A stretch of 64,000 nt of DNA from Diploptera punctata (lineage: Eukaryota > Arthropoda > Insecta > Blattodea > Blaberidae), in assembly GCA_030220185.1 (NCBI GenBank), contig JASPKZ010001273.1, positions 1-64,000 of the forward strand. The letters run 5' to 3'. Positions 30,011-41,028 of the stretch are shown one piece after another. How positions within the stretch are numbered: position 1 is the first letter of the stretch; every line of letters starts with the position of its first letter. A program made the translations under genes and the position numbers. The notes beneath the pieces were generated by a model that saw only the letters and a program-made list of their open reading frames with translations, made no database searches and was not told the DNA's origin.

Positions 30011-30344
30011 GGAGAAAAAATGAAACACATCAATCTGTATATTATAAGTAGAGCAAGGAATTATATGAAGAAAATTACACCAAAATATGAAATCATAATA
30101 AATTATGAAAATGATGACACAAAAATATTATAAAGCTACTGCTTTCTAAACTTCTTACATACTTTTACACGCACGGGTCCTTTATAATTTATAAATGTAC
30201 ATATCAGCACATAAATGAGACAAAAGCAGACCTTATTTGTGGCTCAAGAAATAAAGATGTTCACTGTATTTCCATTTTAATTAGCTTTTTAATCATTTCT
30301 GGCCCAATATAAAATATCATGTACATGATTTGAAGCAATTTTCT

Positions 30345-30615
30345 TGGCTCACGACATAGCGTAGTTGTTTGAGGAATCACACTCAAACCGGAATGTCGTG
30401 GGTTCAAGTCTCGATGGGATCGGATTTTTAGCTGAATCAACTTTCTGGCAGCATCCTGGCCATGGGGTCAACTTAGCTCCTATCGGAAATAAGTATCAGA
30501 CGCAGCATGTTCTGGGGTTAAAGGCAGTCATCACGCAGGGCGACATCCTGGTTAACGACTCGAGCTGATTGCCTAGAAAGATGGAAGCTTCAACCTCCCA
30601 TTAAGTTTGGATGAT
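30345..30615 (+). mobile_element. SINE-G (tRNA-derived)
   Basis: The tRNA-like head 'acatagcgtagttgtttgag' is followed by the B box GGTTCAAGTCT. The body 'aaggcagtcatcacgcaggg' is related to the SINE-D body. The open frame seen here is a SINE translation. Confidence 0.7.
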
Positions 30616-30692
30616 TTCTATTTATTTTGCATGAATATATTTGAATTCCAGTATATTTATGCGAAATATAACAATAACATTTAATTTGATTG

Positions 30693-31255
30693 GGATGTGC
30701 TTTCCTTCAGGTCGCAAAAATTTTTCAATTTAATATCTTATTCCACTGATGCACTAAACACGTTTAAAACATTTTAAACATCTTCCAATGTTGCAACGAG
30801 TTTTTTTTTTCATATTTATATATTTGCGTAAAACACGGTCGTGCTACATTGCTTACTTCCTACTCTTTGTTATTTTCCCTCCACTTCCTATGTTGTTCCA
30901 GCGTTGCCACCATCAACAACCCGAACTTGCTTTTTAAATGTGATTCCACGTTCCCTGGATTTCACCCACGTTAGAGTAATTGATTTGTGTTACAGTAATT
31001 GATTTAGGTTTGGTTAGCTTTTAGGTTCCTTGCTTTTTAAAAGTGATTTGATACGTAAAATAAATTATACATTTTTAGACAAGTTCTGGGAATTTTGTGT
31101 CAATGTTGGTCATACTGATTTCACATATATATACCTCCAACTGCTGGAAGTTGCATTTATCTACCTGGGATAATTGGAGCACTAGCGCATGCGCACTGCG
31201 ATTCTATAGAACTTAGAAACATTTTCGTGCGACCCGAAGGAAAGCATATCCTTTG
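30693..31255. mobile_element. MITE-like DNA element with about 35-bp inverted ends
   Basis: The left end 'ggatgtgctttccttcaggt' (about 30694) and the right end 'gacccgaaggaaagcatatc' (about 31229-31250) are near-complements. Complementarity continues through cgcaaaaatttt/aaaacattttcgtgcg. The internal 'gcgcatgcgcactgcg' motif is shared with repeat P. It carries no transposase. Confidence 0.7.
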
Positions 31256-31439
31256 ATTGTTTCAGAGCACAAGTAGACCAAGTCCAGTATGTTATATTTG
31301 GAGAAACAAGATGTTATTAATCCACAATTAATTATGGGGATTGTTTTAGAACTCTCTTTGCAATTACAGTTAAATTTAATCAACTATGAACATGGTGAAA
31401 GAGAGTTAGAATTATTTTAACATTAGTTTTTTTTTTTTC

Positions 31440-31640
31440 AAGAAATGGGTCTAGCACCGTGTCTCGTCTTGGTCTACTTGTTCTTCGAAAGATCCATTTA
31501 TCAATTCTGTTCGTAATACACAATTAGAAGCTTCTTATATATTTTGATAGCAAACTATAACGCCTGTCCGTCGTTTTATACGATGAAAAAGTGCACTCCG
31601 CATCACATTATGTTAGCAAGTATACCTGTTATTATGCTAT
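31440..31640 (-). pseudogene. hAT-like transposase C-terminal remnant
   Basis: The minus strand gives DAECTFSSYKTT and then DRRYSL, a diverged version of the block at 26958-27090, followed by CVLRTELINGSFEEQVDQDE. It is frameshifted and without upstream domains. Confidence 0.35.
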
Positions 31641-31681
31641 ATCTGGTAGTTTGATGTAAGTGAGAATAATGTTGGCCTTAC

Positions 31682-31816
31682 CTACAAGAACTTCACTAAT
31701 TTCCAAAAACACTGCTTCACGTTTAGGAGCAACAGTCTTTACTGCAATTAAATGGTGTAATCCACTCACAAAATAAGGACTGCTCTTAGGTAGCAAGAAG
31801 GAACTGGCTGCTATAC
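31682..31816 (-). CDS. Candidate internal exon of an unidentified gene
   Basis: The minus strand has acceptor ctattctattcag/GT at 31817 and donor TAG/gtaagg at 31681. The 135-base segment is open in one frame, IAASSFLLPKSSPYFVSGLH followed by HLIAVKTVAPKREAVFLEIS and EVLV. Intron phase is the same at both ends. I do not recognise the protein. Flanking DNA is repeat-poor, and the composition is less AT-biased than its surroundings. It would belong to a minus-strand gene opposite the reticulon-like transcript. Chance cannot be excluded. Confidence 0.4.
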
Positions 31817-32023
31817 CTGAATAGAATAGGTTATTATTCTTACATTTTTGTTATGCTTATTCATCTAGGTCTAGGGTCATGTTTTTGTTGTAGGTATGGA
31901 ATTTCAGACAAAAACCTTATCTAACTTGTCATTCCATATCCCCTCATCCAATTATTTACTTTTATCAAATGTATTTATTTGTTCAGTATGGGACACTGAG
32001 GAATTTTCACTTGTCTACCATAT

Positions 32024-32130
32024 TCGTCATCAGCAGCAGCATCATCAAGGATTAGACCTGCTGGTCTGTTCCAATCTCATGTTAGAATTAGTCTATCCAT
32101 CACTGGATCTTCCAACATTTCTTCGTCCTA
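32024..32130 (-). mobile_element. LINE 3' end fragment
   Basis: The reverse complement reads LGRRNVGRSSDG and ends with a gatgatgctgctg-type tail, matching the terminal blocks of LINE-7/LINE-8 style elements. Too short to place in a family. Confidence 0.55.
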
Positions 32131-33250
32131 GTCTACCATATTACATTGTCAAAACATTTCAGAATTACAGTAATTTCGAAAATGTTTTTTTAATTAATTC
32201 CTAGATCTGTTATTGAAAAAAATGCCGGAATTTCAAAGTTGAAAAATATTAAATAATATAAAATTTTCACTAAAATATGAACATTTTGCAAATTTATTAT
32301 GAAATATGAAGTTCTTTGTTGGTCTTATTTGATTCTGCACATCATAAATTGTGAAGATACTTTGTCTCAGTGCTCTCTAACTAACAGTTTAAAACATGAA
32401 TTTCATAAAATTCCTCGCTCTAATTAACCAACATTATAGGTTATTAATTAATTTTTTTAGTAAACAACTCAGTAAAATCATTATTTAAAAACAATTATTG
32501 AAAACACAATTATCAAATGTATAGTTGGAAGGAATCTGTTAATTGCTTGCTATATTCATCATATTTATTGAGAGACAGTCACTGCAAAATAATGCTCTGA
32601 CCTGTTCAGAATATTAAAAAGGAGGAGCTTTCTTCATTTTATTAAACATATTCGATAAATATCAAGGCGAAACACGACTGTCATTTGTTGTAAAACAAAA
32701 TTCATTGAAACGTGATTGGCCATTGACTCCTATTAGGGGCATGAGTTAAATAGACATGGAAATTACAACTTAGCACATTAATAATAATGGAATTGTTTTA
32801 TATTAACTGGAGTTAAACTTGTTTTGTATTTTGTTACATAAACAAAATTTTAAGTGGACTTTAAAATATGTATAAAATGGATACGCACCTGTCGTGATGT
32901 GACATTAAAGGGAAACGTTGAAATTGGATAAATCCTAATATATAAAAATAACTGACGAAAATGCCCGCTGTATCTTTAAGGATCAAATTTCTGATTCTAT
33001 AAGATAATGTTTCAAATGTGTATTATTTTAATCTAATATTAGTGGTAGAACTTGTCATATTCAAAACCTGTAAAAACACGCAAAATTTTACCAATTTGTT
33101 GTTTAATGATTTGGAAGTATTAATTCGTTTTATTTCACAAACTCTTTTGCTAAACCATACTTTGTCCCTCCCTAGTCGTAAATGTAATAATATTAATTGC
33201 AGTCTAATGTTATATATACCTTAAATGTGTCCTACAATTGTTAACTGTAA
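32131..33250. other. AT-rich sequence, mostly unassigned
   Basis: Contains a short piece (32660-32750) related to the 28960-30010 repeat. Otherwise no genes, RNA or element ends are visible. Confidence 0.4.
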
Positions 33251-33255
33251 GCTAT

Positions 33256-33437
33256 GGTCAGTCAGTCACGGAAAACGTATAAAAATTACTATACACAACA
33301 TAATAATTGATGGATTAAAATTTCCTCTTGGATTCTAAAGTTATCGGTACACAACTAACAGGAAATTATTGATGACATTTTCTTGTTCAGTCATTATTTT
33401 TCCTGCTAGAGTCCCGTGACTGACTGACTGACTGACT
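33256..33437. mobile_element. MITE with GTCAGTCAGTCAC ends
   Basis: The left end gtcagtcagtcacgg (33257-33271) and right end ccgtgactgactgac (about 33415-33429) are perfect complements. They enclose about 150 AT-rich bases. The same motif stands alone at 35582-35594, 35599-35611 and 35788-35800, suggesting further decayed copies. Confidence 0.7.
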
Positions 33438-33597
33438 TTTTGTCGTTTCGTTTATAATTCTAATATGCATGGCGCACTCAGTTGCTTGCTGCACTCTGCT
33501 GAGGATTAACATAAACATGGGTTAGGAAAACTGATTGACTATTCGGCTCAGCTGCTCCATAAAATAATTACTGACCCTTTTTCTGAGTCAATTTAAG

Positions 33598-33695
33598 CAC
33601 TCAAAAGACTTCTGGATGGTGTTTCTCTTGAGGCCGAAACAGGTCAACAAATGGCCGAAATTCGTGAATGTACTATGATGATGATGATTTAAGCT
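33598..33695 (+). mobile_element. LINE-4 3' fragment
   Basis: The bases 'actcaaaagacttctggatg' to 'atgatgatgatg' encode LKRLLDGVSLEAETGQQMAE, the last block of LINE-4. Severe 5' truncation is typical of these retrotransposons. Confidence 0.85.
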
Positions 33696-33699
33696 AAAA

Positions 33700-34365
33700 G
33701 GCTGTCAGCGGAAGCATTTAAATTTATTCAGGAGAAGGTGCAATAAACGAAGCAACCATACTTGCTGATTTCTCAGAAAATTATACCTACAAAGAAATGA
33801 GATTCAGGCAGTTCATTGGAAAAAATTAGCATATCTCAATATTATTGATGTTTCCTACTTTAGATGAAAGGTGACAGAGAAGTTGAGAAGACTTTGTTCT
33901 AGTGTCAGGATATGTGACACATAGCAAGAATGCTATAGAGAAGTGTTTTCTGAACTATAGGGATTTCTTCCAAATCTTGAGGTGATAAAAACTTTCAGTT
34001 GGAACAGTAGGTAATAGAAATATGCCTAAACATTTAGCAATGTGACACTGCTCACTTGCATATTAGGATTTTGACATAAAATGGAACTTCTTTGAATCGT
34101 AGCATGGAAAGTGGGCTATAGATGCGATTGGCGGCCAAGTAAAAATGATGGCACGGATGTATGAAAAATCGGGAAAGAAGATACAAAATTGTGCAGAATT
34201 ATGTAATGTGAACTGTAAAACCAACCAAATAACTGTTCTGGAGGAGTTACAAAATGATATAGAAGAAGGAAAGACATTTTTAGAAAAACAATTTGAATAT
34301 CTTGCAGCTATCACGGATTCATTGCGTACACAACGTGAAAAGTGTTGGACCTGTATGTTATAGAA
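33700..34365 (+). pseudogene. Relic of a repetitive insect gene (ADFSENY...WNFF...HGK...IGG type)
   Basis: Frames read ILADFSENYTYKE (about 33757), then after degraded sequence WNFFES-stop-HGKWAIDAIGGQVKMM (about 34083-34150), then an open 72-codon stretch (MARMYEKSGKKIQNCAELCN and on). To my knowledge the order LADFxENY, WNFFxxxHGK, DxIGGxVK recurs in multi-copy unannotated arthropod proteins that are probably transposon-borne. The function is unknown to me and the copy is broken. Confidence 0.4.
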
Positions 34366-34439
34366 TATGCACAACTGCCAAACAAACAATCAGCGCAACA
34401 AATTCATAAGTTCGTGTGTTTAAAAAAAACCTGAATGGC

Positions 34440-34735
34440 GCGACAGACCTAGAAAGCCCTTGGCAAGTATGTCAATCACAGAGGTGGGCAATCATCTAAC
34501 TAATATATATGGTGCCATGTGGTCAGCATGTCGGACACTCCAGTAGTAATGGCTGTTTTTTCGACCGCAACCACTAAATATTGTAGCTGCCCAAATTCTT
34601 CGTGATTCTGGGCGGGCACCAGTCCCATTGTGGCCGAAATTCCATGAGAAAATGTATTCTCTCATGGGGACTCGAACCACTGCTCTCTATTGAGACATCT
34701 TGACTCAAACTATTAAGTTACAGTGAGAGACTTCA
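34440..34735 (-). mobile_element. SINE-E, reverse, diverged
   Basis: Contains the reverse of the SINE-E body ('gtagctgcccaaattcttcg', 'ccgaaattccatgagaaaat') and a tRNA-like head at right ('gggactcgaaccact', reverse B box). The copy is more diverged than 36922-37222. Confidence 0.7.
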
Positions 34736-34825
34736 TGTGTGACAGGAAACATTATTATTATTAATGGATCAAGTCAACATAGCGCGGCGAATAGAGAGTA
34801 AATAGCTGCATAAACAAATCTGATA

Positions 34826-35243
34826 CATTGATGTTATGAAGTGAATCACCAGTGTCGGGCTAATTAGGGTTTTGTTTTTATCACTGTTTAAAAATAGGAT
34901 TCACTTTGTCAGCAATTGGACAGATTGCGATTTATAACAACTTGTTTTGAAAGTACATGCACACTGATAAATAACTTATTAAGATGTGTATCTAGAAATC
35001 AAAATATTAAATTCTGCATCACGTAAATCTAATATATCGATGTTATGAAGTGAATCACCAGTGTCGGGCTAATTATGGTTTTGTTTTTATCACTGATTAA
35101 AAATAGAATTCACTACGTCAGCAATTGGACAGCTTGCGATTTATAATAGCTTGTTTTGAAGGTACATGCAACTGATAAATAATTAACTTATTAAGAATGT
35201 ATATCTAGAAATCAAAAATATTAAATCCTGCATCACGTAAATT
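34826..35243 (+). repeat. Direct tandem repeat, two units of 209 bp
   Basis: The sequence 'atgttatgaagtgaatcacc' starts at 34831 and again at 35040, and the match continues through 'ctgcatcacgtaaat' (35014, 35228). The units are about 93 percent alike by eye. The second runs into an (AT)n(AC)n microsatellite at 35257-35290. Confidence 0.85.
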
Positions 35244-35255
35244 GTAATCAGTTAC

Positions 35256-35289
<34 letters not shown>

Positions 35290-35984
35290 ATTATAGTAGG
35301 TGTATTTAACAATAGAAAAGCCACTTTGTTATTAAATATTTAATATTTTTTTCTATTTTGTATAATTTAAAATTGTTTATGGTAAGCGAGTTAATTTAAT
35401 TATATTATTGATTTAAATTAACATTTATTTATAGCAAAATTTAACAATTTTCGTGGAATTGATAAAGTGTTCGCAGTTCTTTATTAATATCAGTTACCAA
35501 ATCTGTTTATCTAGTTTCATAGTATTTTGTTACATTTGTGTAATATTTGCATTTTGAAATTCTAAATAAAATTCAGATATGTCAGTCAGTCACATAATGT
35601 CAGTCAGTCACACATCACCTATTAGGTCATAACTTCGGTATTAATTGTAATTTAGGTTTCGTTTTTTATTTAAAACGTAACTTGAAATCTGTTCTCCAAA
35701 CGGTATTTTGGAAAATTGAATTAGAAATCACATTTCAGAGAATGATGTAGATTAACATGTTAACCTGCATGATGAGTTGACATTTATGTCAGTCAGTCAC
35801 ACATACTTTGATAGATAATACATAACATTGTTTTTCTTCATAAGTTGTAATTTATGTACAGTCTTAATCACACACTTTTCCTCTATCATATCACGTAGAT
35901 AACACTCCCAATTTCAACCAATTGTAATATTTATGCAAGCATTTTGCTGCAAAAATGTATTGTAAAAATATATATATATATATA

Positions 35985-37312
35985 TATACAGTGAAACTTG
36001 TTCAAAGCGGAATCGCATGGGACCAATCTTTTTTCCACATTAGACAACATTCCGCATTGTAAAAAAACAAAAATGATTAACCAATCTTAGATTATAGAGC
36101 ACCGTATATGTCTTTTTATGTACCTTGGATTAATTGTAGTTCCGCTGCCGTTGGAAAGTGAAGTATAGTATGTACGAACGACTTCGACGGTAACGGGCGA
36201 AAAAACAGTTCCGTTTCGTCGACGTTAAAAATGTATCTTAGGCGCGTATCCTAAGATTAAAGTATGCAGTTTCGGTTTCCACTAACTAACTATACTTTCG
36301 TCCACATCTTTTGATTTGCCACAAATTTCATTCCACACTACACTGTGTTGTCTTTTAAAACTGTATAGCAAACCTGAAGATGCCTTAAAATTGTTATTCT
36401 CTAGGAATGCAACAGAATTTACAGCTTAAAATCTCATAAACTTTGGTTTTTCCATTTTTAAATTTAATCATTATTTCGCGTACTGAGAGTTTGTCACTTT
36501 CACTTTTCCGTTTAATGACAATGCTACATACGATTTAGCCATCCTTAATCCCGGAAATTCAGAACGCTATCTGTGAAAGATTCGTACACAATCGGTCTCA
36601 GCTCTTAAACTAATTTAAGAATTTACAGTGAACTGGTTATTTGTAAGACATGTTACACGCCACATATTTGTTAAACGAACCTGTATTTCGCATAACGGGT
36701 CGAAAGAAAATTTCAGATACTGGTAAAAAATCTACTTCACCCGGCGGCAGAAATCATCCCTTATTTTTTTATTTCCCCTAACGGGAATACAATTAAGTGG
36801 AAACTAATTCATTTCTCTTTGTCTTTCCACCTTATAATAATTTTTTTCATTAATTGTGTAGAAATATCCTTCCGTTTCCGCGTTGGGCAGATTCCGTTTT
36901 ATACAAAATAAATACACGTAAACCCGCGCCGTAGCTAAGTGGTTAAGGCAGGAAGCCTTGGCGCAGGGCTACGGGACTTGCGCTGGTTCGAGTCTCCATG
37001 GGGAATAAATTTTCTCATGGTATTTCGGCCAGTATGGGACCGGTGCCCATCCAGCATCGTGAGGCATTTGGGTAGCTACAATAAGTAGCGGTTCCAGGTG
37101 GAGAAAACCAGCTATAACAGCTGGGGACCCAACATGCTGATTACATGTCACCCCTAAACTGGCTGAATGATTGTCTATCTCTGTGATTGGCACATGCGGA
37201 TGTGAGGCCAGCAGTCAATATTACTTTTATTTCGCCGGGACCAATACATTTGTTCACATTGGACAGATTTCCGCATTATTCACGTTCCGGATTAAACAAG
37301 TTTTACTGTATA
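35985..37312 (-). pseudogene. pogo/Tigger-like DNA transposon relic
   Basis: The ends are inverted: left 'tacagtgaaacttgttcaaa' (35987-36006), right the complement of 'tacagtaaaacttgtttaat' (about 37290-37310). The TA flanks and CAGTGAAAC start are typical of Tc1/mariner-group pogo/Tigger elements. On the minus strand near 36300-36130, frames read WKPKLHTLILGYAPK and NETELFFRPLPSKSF, matching the conserved (Y/F)NxDETGLFxxxLPxK block around the second catalytic Asp of Tigger/jerky transposases. Most of the transposase is lost, and a SINE-E sits inside at 36922-37222. Confidence 0.75.
36922..37222 (+). mobile_element. SINE-E, most complete copy
   Basis: The tRNA-like head is 'gcgccgtagctaagtggtta' with B box GGTTCGAGTCT. 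The body includes 'catcgtgaggcatttgggta' and the end 'gcggatgtgaggccagcag'. It is nested inside the Tigger-like relic, so it inserted later. Confidence 0.85.
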
Positions 37313-37592
37313 TAATGCATTTTCATGCTATGCTTGCAGTTTTACTAGTGAATTGTAGGTGTGGTAGCTTCCCGTTGCTTTCCACACCGGTGAAGGATGA
37401 TAATGATAGGGGTGATGATGGTCATATGATTTCGGGGACCGTTTGGGCCTTAAAGTTTTCCTGACATTTGTCTTACAGGAGGAAAAACCCCGATAAAAAC
37501 CTCACCCAGAAAAACTGCCCCGACCGGGAATCGAACTCGGGCCCGCTGCGTGACAAGGCAGCACGCTACCTCGAGACCACAGCGGTGGACAT
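37312..37592 (-). mobile_element. SINE-A, 3' tail truncated
   Basis: Runs from 'gcattttcatgctatgcttg' to the head 'ccacagcggtggac'. The last 60 bases of the element's 3' end are missing, and the copy abuts the Tigger-like right end exactly. Confidence 0.88.
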
Positions 37593-38070
37593 TGTGACCA
37601 TATATTTTGTTTTATTGATATTTACTTGCAGTCCCACTTTTTTAGTGTTACTAAATAGCGTGTGCGTGTTGGCCTTTAGTATCCCCTCGCTATCGAATTT
37701 AGGGCAAGTAATTAATGGAAATTCGATTGAATGAGTGCATGAAGTTAAACAATAATTAAACAGTTTAAACATTAGGCTTATTTCATAAAGCATAAACATA
37801 GAACAGTTTATACTAAGGCTTACTTTCAAGTGACGCATTGATTGACCAACCAGTGACACAGATATTAATAAAATGCCGTCGAGAGTTTGTATTCTTCGAA
37901 AAATCAATATGTTATATAGTCCGTACCGTAACTGTGTAACTGAATTTTATTATATAACTAATACCTGGCGTGCGTTGCTATGGCTAAATAAATGGAATGT
38001 GTGTTTTATGTTAATTTGAATAAGTAAAATGAAAAATAATTATAAATGTATATCGTAATTTGATTTTCCC

Positions 38071-38252
38071 GTCCCGTCCTAGTACTATCCTGGTTTCCTA
38101 GATGTCAGTATGAGGCGGAACGCTGACATGTACCACTCAAAATGACATCTATACGAAAACAAGTGTAACTAAATTAGTATGGTTCAAATCATTCCCTGTA
38201 GGGGGAGAGCGCCTAAATCTCCGTAAAGGGAAAACATAGGCTTACAATACAA
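38071..38252 (+). mobile_element. SINE-B 3' half
   Basis: Starts at 'cgtcctagtactatcctggt' and ends 'cttacaatacaa', the SINE-B body and tail. The head is absent, which is the usual 5' truncation. Confidence 0.85.
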
Positions 38253-38261
38253 TATCGTAAT

Positions 38262-38795
38262 TTGAAAAAAGAAAAACTGATGGAAGAAAAATCATTGGTA
38301 TGGTGAACTCAGTGCTTTGGAATATAAATATAATATACAGAACGAAGAAAACTATATTTCAAGTTCTGTTACAAAGCATTTTATTGTATGGGTCCGAAAC
38401 CTGGACAGTAAGTAGAAAAGAAGCCAACAAGCTGTTAGCAGTAGAAATGGATTTTTGGAGACGATTGACAAGAATTTCAAGAAGGGATAAGGTCAGAAAG
38501 AGCACAATAAGGGAAATTATGCAAGTTGAAAAAAAAAAAACATATTAGGCAAAATCGAAGAAAAACGTTTGAAATGGTATGGACATCTCATAAGAATGGA
38601 AGAAGAGAGAATACCAAAGAAGATCCTTAATTGGAAAGCTAATGGTAGAAGTGGAAGAGGCAGGCCTATAGAACGATGGATAGATGGGGAGTGAAGAGAA
38701 GTATGGAAGCTAGAGATTTGAGGGAATAAGATTCTTTAGACAGGAACCTCTGGCGACAAATTTCTTTGGGTTGAAGGAAAATCACTGTACTATGG
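38262..38795 (+). pseudogene. LINE-6 RT C-terminal copy with (AT)n tail
   Basis: The frame starting near 38300 reads LLYGSETWTVSRKEANKLLA, then FWRRLTRISRRDKVRKSTIR. After an A-run frameshift near 38530 it continues as RLKWYGHLIRMEEERIPKKI and ends in the basic RSGRGRPIERWIDG block. The 3' end leads into an (AT)n run at 38808-38842. The catalytic domain is absent. Confidence 0.82.
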
Positions 38796-38803
38796 AATAT
38801 TCC

Positions 38804-38846
<43 letters not shown>

Positions 38847-39728
38847 CGTGCTGATCATGTGACGTTGCCTGGGAATCTACTTATCCCGATCTTCTTGGCA
38901 TAAATGAGCAGAAAGACAAACATGATTATTGAGAGTTACCCGTAAAAGAGAATACCCGCTGTGCGCTGCTACGCTTGCCCGGGAATCTACTTATCCCGAT
39001 CTTCTTGACATCAATGAACTGAAATATATAAATTATTATTGTGAGTTATCCCTAAAAGATAGATATATGTTGTCGCGGAATTTTTTTTGTAGATTTTTTT
39101 TTTAGATGTTCAATTCTGTGTACATTAATTTGGTGTATATGTTATGGTTCAGGCAGAGTAAGCCATTTAAGTGTCCAAAAAGTTCCGAAAATACGTTTTT
39201 CACTACAAAGGGTGAAAGGGTCGAGTATTACAACTCTCTTATAGCCTAACACCTTCCCGGGAAACTCCTGAACATTTTGCAAAAAGCACCATCACAATCG
39301 GATGAACGGTGTAGTAATGCATAAAGGACAAACGAATGACGAGTTGAAACTATAAAACATCGATCATGATAGCGTAATTCCTGTATTCGCGGCTAAAAAG
39401 TCTTTATTCGCGGATCCAATCGGTATATTAGAATGATTAGTATCCTTTATTAACGCATCGGAAACTTTTTTTTACTGCAGGCACGTGCCAAGGCGACTTT
39501 TACGCAAAGAGCGATTCAAACGAAATAGACAAATTAATATCGAAGTAAAACAAATGTTATTGTTACTGAGCCTAAATTCGTTAACTGCTCCTTCCAGGCG
39601 CCCCAACCTCAGAAATGGGTTACAATAACGCCATGCTAGGAGAGAATACCAGAATGTTGAAATGACAACGTGGTGTCATTGAATAAAAAAATACATTGAA
39701 GAATAACATATTTGTAAACTATATAAAA

Positions 39729-39887
39729 CTAGCTGGCCCGGCGAACGTCGTATCGCCTTTAAATATTTTTACGTTAATTTTTCCGATGTTTTAATAATTA
39801 TCTGCTATTCGGGGCGGAAACAAATCCAACAAATCAAAGATCGGTCCAGCCGTTCTTGAGTTGTAAATAGTGTAACTAATCCGACTT

Positions 39888-39936
<49 letters not shown>
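39729..39936 (-). mobile_element. Short Helitron-like element, second subfamily
   Basis: On the minus strand the right side begins TCTATATATATA, and the left side ends with a GC-rich palindromic stretch (gacgttcgccgggccag) and CTAGT. These features fit Helitron ends, but the long (AT)n run makes the 5' border uncertain, and the base before TC is T, not the usual A. Confidence 0.35.
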
Positions 39937-39939
<3 letters not shown>

Positions 39940-40710
39940 GTCCCGGCCATGCGTTACTGTGACTAAGGTATACGTTAAATTATGTTGTAGTAAACTAAGT
40001 GAGAAATCTAAATCAGAAAGTTTTTGTTTTACACATAGTTCTGGTACGTTAACCATACCCGGTATATGTATGGGTGGTGGTTTATGTGGAAGTGGTTTTG
40101 TTGATTGAGATGAATTTATGTTGTCTGCATTCTCAGTATCATCCATAAGTGTATCATAAGGATTATATACATTTATTGATGGAATATTTTGAGGAGGCTT
40201 GCTGATTTCATTATACTTTCGTTTTTTTCTACGAACTTGTTGGCAGTTTGGATTATCATCATCATCAAGACGTCTCTGTATAGTAATACCATCTTGTGAT
40301 ATATTACTATCTTGTTTTTCATTTAATTGAGGCATGGAGATTGTTTCTGTAATATTAGGCATATTATTATAACTAACTGACTACACTTACAATTCTGTCA
40401 CTCCGTTCCTTAGGTCCTTCATATGTTTTTAAATTGACATTCTTCTTAAATGTAAGATTTATGTCACATAGGCCTATGCCAATTTGCGCAAATTCACTTG
40501 ATATCTTATCATTCATGGTCTCTAGAACTGATTCGCCATATTGTTCAATTTCGCTTCTCGGTCCAGTTAAATTTAAATTAAGTTGCTGTCTTTCAGCCAG
40601 ATTACTTAAAACTAATACACACCAAATTAATATCATTATCAATAAATTGAAAATAAAATAAACACTGAACATACTTAAATTATGAAATAATAAATATTTG
40701 TAATTCAATT
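39940..40710 (-). pseudogene. Open frames with a gag-like PPPIHIPG motif
   Basis: Two minus-strand frames lie end to end: 40708-40373 (LAERQQLNLNLTGPRSEIEQ...) and 40362-39892 (MPNITETISMPQLNEKQDSN...). The second has a basic run (RRKKRKYNE) and KPLPHKPPPIHIPGMVNVPE, resembling the proline-rich block in gag-like ORF1 proteins of jockey-type retrotransposons. A possible 46-base mini-intron (gtaagt...attacag) would join the frames, but it is unusually short. No zinc knuckles or RT follow. Host exon or retrotransposon ORF1 both remain possible. Confidence 0.35.
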
Positions 40711-41028
40711 GAAATTCGCGGTTGCAATAAAAAGCACAGCTACCTGGTTAAATAATAAACCAATTACCTTACACGGCCATCTGTTAGAATCGTATGGAAC
40801 TCACAGATAATTAGGCTATAACTCTTCGTTAAATAATAAACAAATAATTTGCAATAAAAATAATGCGACTATAAATTTAGTTATAAACAACCGTAGGTCT
40901 CAAGTTGGATCAAACAGCACACAGTGTGCAAAATTTTATTAAAATCGGTTCAGTAGTTTAGGATTCCCTCGCGTACAAATAACGTAACACGTAATTTTTA
41001 CATATTAAGATAAGCTATCATAATATAA

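Larger units (their letters stand above)
37962..39350 (-). mobile_element. Helitron-like block hosting SINE-B and LINE-6
   Basis: The left edge 'ctaatacctggcgtgcgttg' and later pieces ('gaatctacttatcccgatct' at 38875 and 38986, 'caaaaagcaccatcacaatc' at 39280) match the block at 3832-5132. SINE-B (38071-38252) and LINE-6 (38262-38795) interrupt it. The segment around 38860-39060 shows an internal duplication of the 'gggaatctacttatcccgat' unit. Confidence 0.45.

Noticed and set aside
33411..33435. (GACT)n run as a simple microsatellite
   Set aside because: It is the right inverted end of a MITE and matches the left end at 33257, so it is better explained as an element terminus.
34063..34389. 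108-codon minus-strand frame
   Set aside because: It is the complement of the plus-strand relic that keeps the HGK...DAIGG block, so it is read as a shadow.
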